The position numbers and the translations under genes are program-made. From NCBI GenBank assembly GCA_000328365.1, contig KB294061.1:1497-65496 (forward strand): a stretch of DNA of 64,000 nucleotides, in the 5' to 3' direction. The stretch is from Capitella teleta (Eukaryota > Annelida > Polychaeta > Capitellidae). Below, in pieces: positions 1 through 12,128 of the stretch; the first letter of the stretch is position 1; each line of letters opens with the position of its first letter. Below the pieces are notes generated by a model. That model had not been told where the DNA came from. It did not search any database and saw only the letters and a list, made by a program, of their open reading frames with translations.

Positions 1-1665
1 TTGGCACATTTCACTCTCAGTGCAGCAGCATTATAGCTGGAGGTTTTTTTTACACATCTCCTTGGTTTTAATTTGTACTTATTCGTTTGGCTGGTTTTTT
101 TTTACCTAAATCTTAGGTTCACCTTATACTTGCTATTAATGCTATTATCAAAGAAGTTTCCACAAATGAATGCGTCGTTCCAAAATACACCAATATATGA
201 GTAAAAGGTATGTCTTTGTTTTGTATTTGGGGTGTCAAATATAATCATCAACTAGCTTCAGAACATGTACTTTGAAGTAACGGACGATATATAATGCATA
301 TAAATAATTTTGGCATGCATGCATGATATTATATCGAAATAAACGAGTATTTCGGTGCTATTCTGCTCATTATTACATGTCTCAACCAAACTGACTCGGG
401 GTTATATTGGGACTTAGTCCAACTTATAGCTAATTCTCCTCATCTTCTTTTATCCTTCACTTTTTTCATTCCTCTTGACATGAAGGATTAATGTTGCCAG
501 CATATACAGGCAGATTGATTTCTTTTGTTGCTCGTGATGTATCCCTAAATTTAATACGGTGTGTTGGTAAAGGCAATTATAGGCCTAAAATAGGTATGGT
601 AATCCATTCCAGTCAATTATTTTTGGAACATTTCAAGTTTTGTATCTCCGTTTTCTTCCTATAAAAAATAAGATAGATTTGATAGACTCGAATAGAGTCA
701 CCCTGTATATTATCCTAAATAGAACACATGTCGATGGGAAGCATAATAAACAATTATAAAATGGATGAATTATAAATTCCGAAAAAGCCAACAATCATGG
801 GCAGTCATTTTAACCTGTGCTCAACTTATATTAGCGCGCAATATACTTAAATAATGACAATACACCAGACAAATATGATTAATTATCAAATAATCCATTC
901 GCTAATTGATGCCATCTGCAATAATAATGAAGGCATCACAAATGTCGCGCATATTCACAATTCCGATATAAGTACCAGTTTCCTTGGATACCATAGGATC
1001 ACTGACCGTTTGCTGTGTTTCCATGGTAACGTACGTTGTATCAACAGCATCCATCGCCCAAGACGATCTGAGACTTCCCGGTGGATTACAGTATCTCCTT
1101 GTGTCTGCATTATCTCGAGCATAACATACATTGAAAAGCGCCCTGTTTGCATTCATTTTGCAGTTTATCAATCTGAGCGATGCAATTCTCTGAACGCATT
1201 AACGTCGTCCGATGGCTCTGCGTCAATCCGCTTCGGAAAAGTGACACGGCCCATCAAAGACAGCGCGTGATAAAAGATTCTGCTTAATCAAATTGTGCCA
1301 ACCTTGTGCTGTGAGTGATGTGAGTAAATACACAGGCGATCCCATAGCTCCTTGGTAACGGGAATATCGAGTAACGAACACGGAGCGCAAAACTATTGTG
1401 TAGGATGTATAATATTCAATTACTACACCTGCATACTCACTTATTCGTAATTATATAATTATTCGCAACATGCCCCAGGCAATTTAGCTCGTATTTCTTC
1501 TCGAGGGTAATTAATAAAGACAGGATTGCAAATGCAAGTTCGTTTTTGTTCGATTTAAAAAAGACCTCGGTTCAGTTCGGAACCTTTCTGGATCGATTCT
1601 ATGGGCTTTAGTGATTGACGAGAGACCATTTTTGAAAACATTTGGTCAACTGTGAATGATATTCA
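1..1665. other. AT-rich DNA, no gene recognised
   Basis: I see no gene here. Open frames at 854-1270 (plus) and 902-1171 (minus) overlap each other, match no family I know and have no convincing splice sites or promoter. Near 700 the bases CACCCTGTATA resemble the end of a mariner-type element, but no partner end is visible in the window. Confidence 0.6.
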
Positions 1666-1669
1666 TGAC

Positions 1670-1890
1670 AAATAAAAACACGATTTTCTTACTCAGGCAG
1701 AATAGCTTGAAACGAGATGAGTGTGAGATTTCTTTTATGAGAACTGTTGAAAGATCTGCTCACTCGACGGCTCCCATTCTTAAGAATAGGAGAATTAATT
1801 TTGTCGCGTCACCACAGTCTAAAATCGAACACAAGAAGAAAGCGATATTTTAAACCTCTCAAATTCGATGTATCTAGGAATTATATAGTC
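1670..1890 (+). repeat. Dispersed repeat family A, copy 1
   Basis: This segment aligns by eye with 21488-21775 and 22351-22545, all in the same orientation. The shared order is: a CAGAATAGCTT-like start, a GCGAGATTT-type block, AGAACTGCTGA, a GCTCACTCG / GGCTCCCAT block, a short AT-rich part, then AAATCGAAC. Copies are clearly diverged. I cannot assign a transposon class, since no terminal repeats or coding remnants are evident. Confidence 0.55.
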
Positions 1891-2569
1891 CACAGCAAGC
1901 GTCCAAAAAATATTTGTCTTTTGCAATGCAGCCTCTCATCCGTTACTAGTTCAAAACAATCAGAGGTCCTCATTAACAGATAACATTCAATATAACAGTT
2001 GATCGAAAGTGGGGAAAGCTGGTCAGAATTTAAGGTCTGTTTACTACCAAACGTATTGCGCGCCAGATTCATTCAAGATTCCGTAGCATTGCTGTACGGT
2101 GCCGCCACAATCTTTCAGGTCGTCTTTCAGACTCTTTCATGATTCGATGTCGATTTCTGTCTTGTTGTTGATTTCGTGTCTGCAGAATCCAGAACAAACT
2201 GGTTCGTTTTATTTTATCGAAAGACGAAATAAACAAATCAACGACAAGATAGAAATCGACATCATTCTCTTTTACATTGCTTTGGAAATGTACGATGCAC
2301 CGCAATAATGACTGTTTTTGGCATTTGTAATCTATGGGCATAAAGGGAGCAATATTATCCGCCGTGGTATACAATATACCATGCATGCACATGTGCCGGC
2401 TGATATATTTTATAAATGTGGAAAATGAATGCTTGTATGACTTGAATTTGATGACTACCGATTAATAATTATATAATCATAAAATTAGCGTAAAATAATT
2501 TAAAAGTAACCTCAATGATTGGTATTAAACTACACAAGAGAGTTGTTGTAATTATATTGATATGATTCA
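1891..2569. other. No gene recognised
   Basis: AT-rich DNA without recognisable coding or repeat structure. The short open frames here overlap on both strands and are not supported. Confidence 0.55.
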
Positions 2570-2963
2570 ATCCGTTCCAGAGGCGCATTCATCTGGAATC
2601 AGACATTTAATGAAATTGACACTAACCTCACAATCAATAGATTTAAAACTTGCCTTAAAAACAAACTTTTTACTGATTTTCCCATCCGCACATCTCCAAT
2701 TCAATAAAATCCTTCACAATTCCCCCTACTAAAATTATCTATCCCTAACAGTTCATCTCTTAAGGCTTTTGTGAATTTTCTATGTTTGGTAGTTTATTTG
2801 TTTATTTTGTTTGTTTGTTTGTTTGTTTGAGTGTAAATATCCATTTCGGGGCACATACCCATGTTCTGGGTCAGCCCCTCTCACTTCACTTGTGTTTTTT
2901 TTTTTTTTTTTTTTTTTTTTAATAAACACATTTTTGAATCTTGATTGAATCTTGAATCTTGAT
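2570..2963 (+). mobile_element. LINE 3' end (CR1/L2-like), 5'-truncated
   Basis: The frame from about 2578 reads RGAFIWNQTF, then INRFKTCLKNKLF, then a stop. This is the familiar C-terminal end of CR1/L2-type reverse transcriptases (pattern G-x-x-x-WN-x-x-P/F ... FK-x-x-LK-x-x-L). A 3' untranslated part follows, with GCACATACCCATG, a run of 26 T (2895-2920), AATAAA (2921-2926) and a short tandem tail built on GAATCTTGATT (to about 2963). Short 3' tandem tails are usual for this LINE group. Only the last part of the element remains. Confidence 0.7.
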
Positions 2964-4849
2964 TAGTGATTGATATAATCGATACTTTTGTTACCATTCC
3001 ATAAGCATTTAAAAAAACAACAAATAATAATAACAATAATGGTTCATTAGCGTTTAATTATCCGCTTGGGTTCAAGTCAGTCGCCATGACCACGAGTGGA
3101 CTTAATCGGATAATCGTATTGCAACCACCAGGTGAAAAAAAGAAGATGATCTGCACATATCAAAATACAATGCAGATAGCTTGCATCGTGTCCTCCATAC
3201 AGTTATCAACACCCCCCTCCCCCTTCTCCTCGAATAATCTGATTGCAGGATTTCACTGAAGGCAATTAAAAACAAAATTTTAGATATTTGATCATCAGCA
3301 GAATGACATGCTTGTTGGATCAATAAAAACCCAGCAATATCAGGTAATACCAGCATGCTTAATCACGCTGATATCAAATTGTAAAGCGAGATCAAAACAT
3401 GGTGAAATAATTAGGACGTTGAACTTTGAAAGGCACGGAGATCGGAGACCAAACGACCAAGTGCGTTATCACCCCAAATTCCACAACGCAACCACGACGC
3501 ATGCGTCAACCGTGTAAAAGCATATATAGGGCATTTAGGCCAAAATACAGCGGACTGCAATCAGCTGGCCGATGATATATTATTCCTCAGTTGATTGTTT
3601 ATCGGCAACTGGCAAACATGAAAGCTCACATATAATTATTGTGCCTCATGCATAATGCACACAGTCTAATCTTTAAGCTGACATATGACTCAGTTCACAT
3701 GTTATGATGTCACAAGTTTTGTGCTTATTCATTTGCCACGTTGCCTCAATATAGAGTCCAACTTACGGGTCTCAAAGCCTTTGACAAATATCCGTAATCA
3801 ATACCAAGTGCGTTGTCGGGTTCGTATAATATAACTCTTAGATATAATCAATTAGCCTCAATCACTTAAGGGTTTCTCAAGAGGAGTATTAGATAGATCA
3901 CGTGCTTTATTTGAATGGCACGGTCATGACTTTTTAACTCCATCACCAATACAAATTATGATGACCGACGCGTGATTGAAATCGCCATTTCGTGGTATTG
4001 AGTAGCCCTAGTTCACCCCCTCCTTTCCACCCAACCACCCAAAAGAGGGATCTTGATTAATCCTCATTCGGGGGAAGCAGGAATTAAACCCTCAAGTGGG
4101 CATAAGCACCCTCGTCTGCAATCCCTAATGCAGCTCTGTGCAAATGGGTGGCGGGATGAGGGGGTGGAGACATTAATCCTGCAATCCTGGGAGAGTAACC
4201 AGATCCCCTCACCGTAAGCCAGCAAGGAGTCACTCGCGCTGAGGCATGTATCCTAGATTTCACAGACCTTTCACATTTCTATTATGTTGATACCAGCTAT
4301 TCTGGATCGGTTCATGCGTATAATTAGTTCTCGCTTTGTCTTAAACCTATATGGGAGCAATATGGAGTGTGCTATGCTGGGAAAGAATCAACTGGAAGCC
4401 TTATCTTGAAATTAAGATAATTAGGATATAATGTGAATGCCTGAGGCCAGATGGGCGCCGAAATTGACGACGGACGAAATGAAAAGCGAACCCCGCCGCC
4501 ATCAGAGCCGCACACGAGCGACCCGGACTAATGTCACTCTCAAATTACCATTTCAGATGACAGATTCATGGTGAAGACGACAGACAGGAATCCGTGATAC
4601 TGCGTTGGGTATAATATTATACGCTTGGTTACCCATTAATTGCGCAAAGATTCTGCGGGATGCTCGGTGATTGTGGACTTAATTTCGATCCAAAATGATT
4701 TATAAATCGAACCAACATATATACCCCGAATGGGGTAACATACGTATGATTCATGGTGCACGGCCCAATGTTTTATACAAGATGGCATAAGAGATTCGGT
4801 TTGTTTTATTTATTTCAGACCCAGTTTTGTTCGACAATGCATGATATGG
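2964..4849. other. No gene recognised
   Basis: No coding feature stands out. A block at about 4050-4180 carries several TAATCC words, the core of K50-type (Otx/Gsc-like) homeodomain sites, in an unusually G-rich context. This could be regulatory, but the words are short and the case is weak. Confidence 0.5.
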
Positions 4850-5183
4850 TTTTACGGCTCCACCTAAACCATTCGGATGATACGGGCGCCAGAACAGAAG
4901 ACCCGGGACCGAGGTTTCCCCTACTCTTATCGATAAATCACAAGGGTTCTTTATCCTGCATACTACTATATACAGTAGTAGGCCTACACAGCGCCCCGAC
5001 ATTGTTACGCAGTTGGGCAGCACTGCAGAGTCACCGAAGAATTACAATTATAACGAATTACAATTATAGTTCACAATCATAACGCCCGAGGCCTGATCGG
5101 GTGTCGAACCCGGGACCTCGACCCCCACGGTCGGCATAGGATTGCAGTCAGACGGTTAAACCCACTGAGCTATTTGGTGCCCC
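4850..5183 (-). mobile_element. tRNA-derived SINE, copy 1 (near full length)
   Basis: Reading the minus strand, it begins GGGGCACCAAATAGCTCAG, a tRNA-like head with an A box, followed by a GGTTCGACACC B box. A middle region rich in ATTATAATTG words and a conserved tail ending in a CCGTAAAACC-type block follow. It matches copies at 25511-25800, 37977-38313, 54912-55230 and partial copies elsewhere. The internal promoter boxes mark it as RNA polymerase III-derived. Confidence 0.85.
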
Positions 5184-7049
5184 TGTTGTTCGACAAGGGA
5201 CATAAGACTGATTCACATTATATGTAATGATTCCATCCTATTTTGACACTGTCACTTAGTAACAGTTCAGGGTTCCATGCATAACATGTCACACCATGTA
5301 TGTGAATTATAATGATCGAGTAGTGGTTGTTGATATGTTACTCACCGCTGGACCCCTGGGTTTCGTAGTGAATCCACTTTCATAGGCCAAACGTTCGATG
5401 TCTTTGTCGTGCATCTTCTGGGATTGCACATTGAAGTTGTTCTTTGTCGACCAAGGCGGCCACAGGAGATTTCTGCGTCCATTCATGCCTATGAAGCGGA
5501 TGATTCATTTGTGTTGCTTGAGTATCCACAACAGCAATTACTGATATATGAATTTGTAGTAAAAGACTTTTAGACAGAAAAAAAAACCTCTTGTAATTGA
5601 CTAAATCCGATGTGTGATGTGTGATGGGGCAATTGCATAACTGTCTTTAGAACGTCATGAACCCAAAACTTCGTCGACCGAAACAATCTCGAATGAACGT
5701 TATGATTCAGAATATTGTGAACATGTTTTGCTTGGGAATGGCATTATGATCGCCAAGTTCACTATGCTTGCAAAAATGGAAACAGCGTTTGATAAGGACA
5801 ATTCACAAACGATTGCTTTGGGCTGAATTGTGAGGCTGCTTCCATTTTACAAGCACCCCACCCATAGACCGGCATTGTGGTACAAATGGTAATGCTTGTG
5901 TCAAACATGTTAATATAATGCTAACGAATTATAGATCATGTTATACTTCACTTGTTCCCTGGTCATAATATATAATGACACAGGCACACACCGATGACAG
6001 GTAGTAGGTATCTCATTGGCTGCTATGTATAGTAACATTTAGTCAACTGGTTGTATTCAGCAAATACTGTGAATTCATTTTCACTCGCCTCGCCTTGTGA
6101 GATATCTTGGGAATTCCGAGTGACGTCATGTGAAATCGAGTGAAATGCATGTACCAAAATAGGGGTAAGTTTTCATCGGTGTCTTCCGGTGCTTCTTTTG
6201 GTAGCGCCGAAGACCAGTGATAATGGTATACTGGCACATAATCGATATGCATTATACAGGGCGATTCGAAAGTTTGTCAACAACAGCTTGAATGTAAAGG
6301 GATTTTTCATTGTGGCTTTATGTGTTACAAAAATGTTATCTTCTATGAAAAGCCTAAAATGAGTATATTTAAAAGTGGCCTCTTACAGTAGCTCAATAAT
6401 CATGTGTTTTCTTCCCCAAATTGAGACATAATTACGGTCGTACTGCCCTCGAAGCTCACCTCATTTATCATTCATAATCTTCGTAATCATGCTCATTCAA
6501 TGAGCGATGTTTTTCATCCTTAATTTCTCTCGAATAACCAATTAATTATAACTAATATTGTTGTTAGATATCGTAAGATATTTTATTTGTTATTGCATTT
6601 TAAACCTTGTGTCGAGCAAATACCTTCTTCTCAAATACCTTTAAGGTAGATGGTACTATAAAATATTATAGTAGATACTGCATGAAGGTCATAGCGAGTT
6701 ACGCAACCGCAATTAAATAGTAAAATACTTTGGTGCACCCGCGGATAGAAGGGTGAAAATTTTTCTTGTTGATGCTTAACTTTTTAGTATTATTATTTAC
6801 TCCCACCCACCAGTATCCACAATAATCCCTTTCACATACCTTGTAATTGCAGTTTCAAGACAGATGAATTTCTTCTGGCTTCACAATAATAATGACCTTC
6901 GTCTGCCTCCTCAGTTTGACGAAGATGCATAGCCTTTTGTCCTGCAACGACATTATTTGATTACTTTGGTCAGAAGGATGATACAATATAATTATTAAGG
7001 GACTGTGATAAATGTATATAATCTGCATACATAATGAAATACCATGACA
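5184..7049. other. No gene recognised
   Basis: AT-rich DNA. At 6255 TATACAGGGCGATTCGAAAG resembles a mariner-type terminus, but its mate is not visible. A segment at about 6977-7017 recurs at 7404-7444 (see findings). Confidence 0.5.
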
Positions 7050-7140
7050 GAGACAGAGAGACAATTTATTATTTCCAAAAAAGGTAATAATACATAGAAT
7101 TGGTAGCTGACCCAGACTTGGGTATGTGCTACAAAAAGAA
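7050..7140 (-). mobile_element. LINE 3'-tail fragment
   Basis: On the minus strand this shares GCACATACCCA-x-GTCTGGGTCAGC with the LINE tail at 2864-2890, allowing for one or two differences, and is followed by an AATAAA-like end. It is a short, old 3' fragment of the same or a related LINE. The 5' limit is uncertain. Confidence 0.45.
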
Positions 7141-8164
7141 CGAAAAACGAATACTAACTAACTTTCGGTGTCGTCTGTGGTAGAATTTCGAAAAGAAAAA
7201 GGTGCAAGGTGCAATGTGCAGCGCTTAAGAGTAAAATTCCTACTTATTTATTTACAATTCCTAATCTAACCTGACGCTATTTACAATACCTACAAGAAAA
7301 AAAATAAATAAAAAATAGACATCATTATACAAGAAACAGATCTAAGCATGGGGATGCCCAAATTTGCAACAACAAAAAAACACGAATGGCAGGATCATAA
7401 CGAGGATGATGCAATATAATTATTATGGGACTGTGACAAATGTCAGGATCGAGAGAATGCCCTGGCGAAGATCGTGGTTGTTCAGGGAATTGTCTGCTGC
7501 AGGAATCTCCCTTATGATGGACACCGACAACCTCAGGGACTACATTGCCGCTTGACTGCAGGGGTGAAAGAAAATCCAGCATTGGCAACCATCATCAGTT
7601 TCATGTTTTAATGAGGAAAAATTAGTCCCTGGTGGAAACAATATATATTAGAATATTTGTCTTTTTTTAATGGAAAAAAATTTTAGGCAACTTTTAATTC
7701 TTTAATTTATTAATATATTCGACACTCACAAAATATACTGATTGTGATGACAGTCTATATAATGCTAGGTATGGTAGAGGTCACTCGAAGGTCAAGGTTA
7801 CTTTGCGAACTTGAAGCAAACATGTAATGGTATATTGACAATAATTTTGATGATAACCGTGCAAAATATTTCAATTGATCCGAGCAAGGAGTACGTGCTG
7901 TTGTTTTTATGAACAATACTTGCACCAATTAGTTTAATTATCCAGCAATGTTCTAAATAATCAAGTTACAACACATTATGGGGAATAACTGACTCGTTAC
8001 AACTCTCATTTACTTAGTAACCTCTCCAAGACATATCCTGAAGTCTGGTATAACTTTCATTTACGGTTTTCTTTCATTGACACAGAATATTGTAGAAACA
8101 TAATTTTGCAAGTTTTCCTAATTGATTTTGCAATTCGGTTTATTAATGATTAAGCATCAGGAGC
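7141..8164. other. No gene recognised
   Basis: No supportable gene. A 41-bp near-repeat of 6977-7017 lies at 7404-7444. Confidence 0.5.
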
Positions 8165-10085
8165 AAAATACCATTGCTACATTTATTTTATTTATTTATT
8201 TTTATTTATAAAACTCGTGTAAAAACACAAGAGGTATAAAAAGACACGGGTGCCCAAACAAGGATGCCCCAATAAACAATCATAATAGATAATCATAATT
8301 ATGGAACATTATCGTTATAAAATCAAGTTTGATGGTAAGAGCCGGTGTAACGGCAAGTACTGGTAATAAAAAAACATGATGCATCAATACTATAATGAGA
8401 TAAAAACTTAGAACGATAATAATAAAATAGGTTGGTCTTGAAAATAGTAAGAGAACGCGACATTCGAATATCAAAAGGTAAGATGTTCTATAAAGGAGGT
8501 ATACGATTAAAATAAAATGATTTGAAATGTTCCGTACGAGTAAAAGAATTAGTTAAAAAAATGCCATTGTGAATTGATCTAAGTGATGTATTGACATTTG
8601 CAATGGAAAATTCACTACTAAAATCTACATCAAATAAATTATGAATACACTTATAAATGAAAACAAGATCAAACACCTCTCTGTGATAAAGAGAAAGGTA
8701 AAATTCATAAAACAGCACATCGGTCAACATAAGAAGAGTCAGGGTAATTCAAAATAAAACGAGACATGCTTCGCTGAACAGACCCAATGGATAAAATTTC
8801 ATTCTTAAAATATGGAGACCAAACTTGGGTAGAATACTCGAGGTTTGGTCTGACTAGACTTCTATACAGTTGCATTTTAACACTGTGAGGCTCTTTTTAT
8901 AATGCCACACAATCTGTTTGCCTTACAGATGATAGAGTTAATATGAGAAGTAAACTTTAGGTTGCAATTAAAAGGAATTCCCAAATCTTTAAATTCACCC
9001 ACTCTTTCGAGATAAGTTGAAAGTTCCATTGAAATTGTAATTATAGTTAAAAGAGTGACGTGAACGAGTAATAGTTAAAACCTCGCACTTTGCTGAAGTA
9101 AAAGACATTTGCCATTTTGTACTCCAATCTTGCATGGCAGATAGATCATTTTGTATACAATTAGACATGTCGTTAATGAATAAAAGAAAAATAATTCCAC
9201 ATTGAATTGATATCTGATAAAGCAGAAACCATGGGTGACACTTCCATTTCACGAAGGCATGCATTAAGAACCTCAATATTAGCTTTGCGGTAGTTATAAA
9301 AAACTCAATTGTCTATTTTTCTGCTCATAGGGTGGCTCGTATACTGATATCAAAGTGAAGAACATTATGATTAGATGAATAGTCGCATTCAATGTATGAA
9401 ATGCCTGTGATGGTAGCTGTCTGAGGCAAAGATGAGGTCCAAGATTTTGTTGTGAGCGTTGGATTGCACTTTGTTCAACTGTTCGAGCGAAAATGATTGC
9501 ATAACACGCACAAATGCAGAGTCAGTACCGCGACAATTTACACAGTCAGCGTTTCTCCAGTCAATGTCCGGGAGATTGAAGTCGCCTAAAACGACGATGT
9601 CCCTGAACTCAGCAGCAGCGCAACTCAACGTGAGTTCAATGCACTCGTTGAAGGCGGCGCGATGACTAGACGGTGGACGGTAGCACAGGATGACCGCGAT
9701 CTTTGAGGATCCCGGAGGCGTAAAAACGCACACCATGATCTCACATGGTGGTTCAAGGTCGGCGCGACGCTGGGATGGGAGTTCTGCATCGAATGCAAGT
9801 AGTAGGCCGCCTCCACGACTCATGCTGGTCTCTGGCCGGTCTTTCCGATGAATGATGAAGTTTGACGGTAGCAACTCAGTGTCGAAAACTTCATCAGTTA
9901 GCCATGTCTCTGTGATGGCTAGCAACACCGGCGCGTAGCAGCAGACCAGGTTGCGTAGCTCGACAAGCTTGTTTAGTTGCCTCGTGACAGTTTTATTGCT
10001 ACGTGCGTTTAGGTATATTCCTGTCTGGACGCTGAAGGACTTTTTCAGTTTTCCGGCGCTCAGTCTTTAACACGGCTCGAATTGC
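8165..10085 (-). mobile_element. Degraded CR1/Jockey-type LINE with endonuclease and RT remnants
   Basis: Read right to left, the minus strand gives an apurinic-type endonuclease domain (about 10040 to 9389). It shows LNARSNKTVTRQLNKL, TETWLTDEVF with the catalytic glutamate, RGGGLLLAF, CYRPPSSH and GDFNLPDIDW. A shortened reverse-transcriptase part at 9276-8995 has LLFINDMSNC and SAMQDWSTKWQMSF; the catalytic FADD segment between them is missing. The RT C-terminal part lies at 8730-8488. The 3' end carries GGGCACCCGTG and a TAAA-type tail near 8180-8215. The element is internally deleted and cannot be active. The retained endonuclease frame of about 200 codons suggests moderate age. Confidence 0.85.
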
Positions 10086-10847
10086 CGTCTTCCCTCTTCT
10101 CGAACTTCCAGATCTCGCCGGTATCCCTTACGCTGAAAATGACGTCAAGCTTCTTATCCTATGCGTCTTTGTTCAGCTTGTACGCTGTTGAGTTGTTCTG
10201 CTTAAAGGCCTGATGTTCCTCTCTGTTCCTCCATGCTCTGACATGTACGTGTATGTGTACATGACATGTACATGTATATACCTTTAACAGTAATGCACAT
10301 CTGCAGAATACTCTTAAATCACATCTATTATTGATTTATTGTTTATTTGTCTTTGAGAGGGATGGTAAAAAATTTCAAATTTTTTCTTTGTGTTTTTTTG
10401 TTGTTGTGATTTTGTTTATGTTATTGTTATAGCTTTTTTTATCGCCAGCGCTCCGCACCATACCCTAATTGCTGATCGACCAATCAAGCACACAAATAAA
10501 CGACCACCTGCTGTGTGATTTTTGGCCCAGGTAGGAACCGCGCTTTTGCTTTTAATGGCATGGTCAATCACCCCTTTCCAACAACCATGAAAAATAGGGA
10601 TGTGTGAAAATAAAATATGTCTCAAAACTTTTAGATATCGACTTAATCTAGGACTTCTGCAGTGTCAGGGAGAAAACAGGGCATTGTGTTTGACCAATCC
10701 TTGATAATATAATAAAGGCTAAACAATCCCAACAGCTGTGTATCTGTGTGGCCAATCACAATAGCTGCAAACGATCTTTACAATCGCATTTCTTATCTCT
10801 AAATATATGGTATTAGTGTTAAGGTGTGGAAGCAACATTGATAGCCT
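10086..10847. other. No gene recognised
   Basis: Contains a short ACATGTAC-rich patch at about 10238-10280 and AT-rich DNA. No supported coding region. Confidence 0.5.
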
Positions 10848-11053
10848 AATTCTGGTTTAAGAAGGGTAAGTGTGGGTTACTTGTGGGTTAAAAAAGCATT
10901 GTATGTGAGCGTGAAAGCATGTCATTCTTCAAGTAAAACTTATACTCACCAATACTCAATGCTTGTCATTTCATGGTCATGCTTTGACGCCGACGCACAA
11001 TGCTTTCAGGTAACCCACACATAACCCAAACCTACCCTTCTCAAACGTGAATT
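10848..11053. mobile_element. Hairpin (fold-back) MITE of about 205 bp
   Basis: The two halves are inverted copies. The left arm has AGAAGGGTAAGTGTGGGTTA and then AAGCATTGT...AAAGCATG. The right arm reads the same, with some mismatches, on the minus strand. The whole element could fold into one long imperfect hairpin. There is no coding capacity. Its superfamily cannot be told from this copy. Confidence 0.7.
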
Positions 11054-11924
11054 CGGCCATTGAGGTTTTACACCATCATTGAGTTTGCGAATTGCGTGCG
11101 ATCAGACTGCGACAGCGCTAGGAGAAACAGCAAATCCAGACAGCATGCAGGTGACATTTGGAAAACTTACTTTGACAGAAAAAAAAACGTGATTCTAATA
11201 ATTTGATATACAATCACGTAGATATTCGTTTAAAAAATTTTAAATGAAAAATTCTGTAACATTCCTACGCAATGTTTAACAATCATAGGGCTATTAATGG
11301 CATAGGTGATGGTAATTTTTTATCATTTATATCCACATTACACTCATAAAATGGATCATGGATGAAGATGGTCATCTTATATACAGAAGGACGAACACCA
11401 ATGCCATACCACACCGTCAGAGGCCATTTCTGGAGCAATTAATTCATCATAGATAGTTTTCAAATGTACAGGTCGGCCATTTTGTGAAACGTCCATATAT
11501 CATACTATTACTGCATGATAGTACTTTAACAGTGAAAAAAATAGTCATTTGAAATAATATTTTATTCGCCGATTTATGCACGGAAACAAGGAGATTGACA
11601 GTTGACGCATGCGAATTATATTCAACACTTTTAGGCCATATGGTGCCAACAATGGTTATGCAACAGCTTGTTGTTGTTGTTTTTGTTGTTTGTGTAAATC
11701 ACGACTTGGCATTTTACTTAATATACTTAATATGACCGTTGTTCACGATCGAATACCGAGAAAATTATTTTCAGGATATTAAATACAACTAACATATACA
11801 TGCAATTCATTTTTCAAAAATTTACGGGATGTAACCAATGGCGAAACATAAAAGTCATCGGTGTACTTTAAACTTTTATCAACTTATACTTTCACTGCGG
11901 GGGATGTCAGCACATCGTGAACCG
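11054..11924. other. No gene recognised
   Basis: AT-rich DNA with a short TTG-rich run near 11668-11690. No gene or clear repeat. Confidence 0.5.
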
Positions 11925-11927
11925 TTA

Positions 11928-12092
11928 AGCGCCGTTCACATATGTGCGTCCGAACGGGAAACGCACGCACGTGTCGGACGGCCCGCAAATGCTTTGCTTT
12001 TACATAATATGTGCGTGCGGTCTGTGCGTGCGGACCATATTTCTCATTCAAGTTGTTGTTTCTGCGCTGACAACTCTGGCGATCGTCGCTAG

Positions 12093-12128
<36 letters not shown>

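Noticed and set aside
698-712. Mariner-type terminus CACCCTGTATA
   Set aside because: A single short end with no partner in the window cannot support an element.
4850-5183. tRNA gene on the minus strand from A and B boxes
   Set aside because: The same unit recurs with a conserved non-tRNA tail, so it is a SINE head rather than a tRNA gene.
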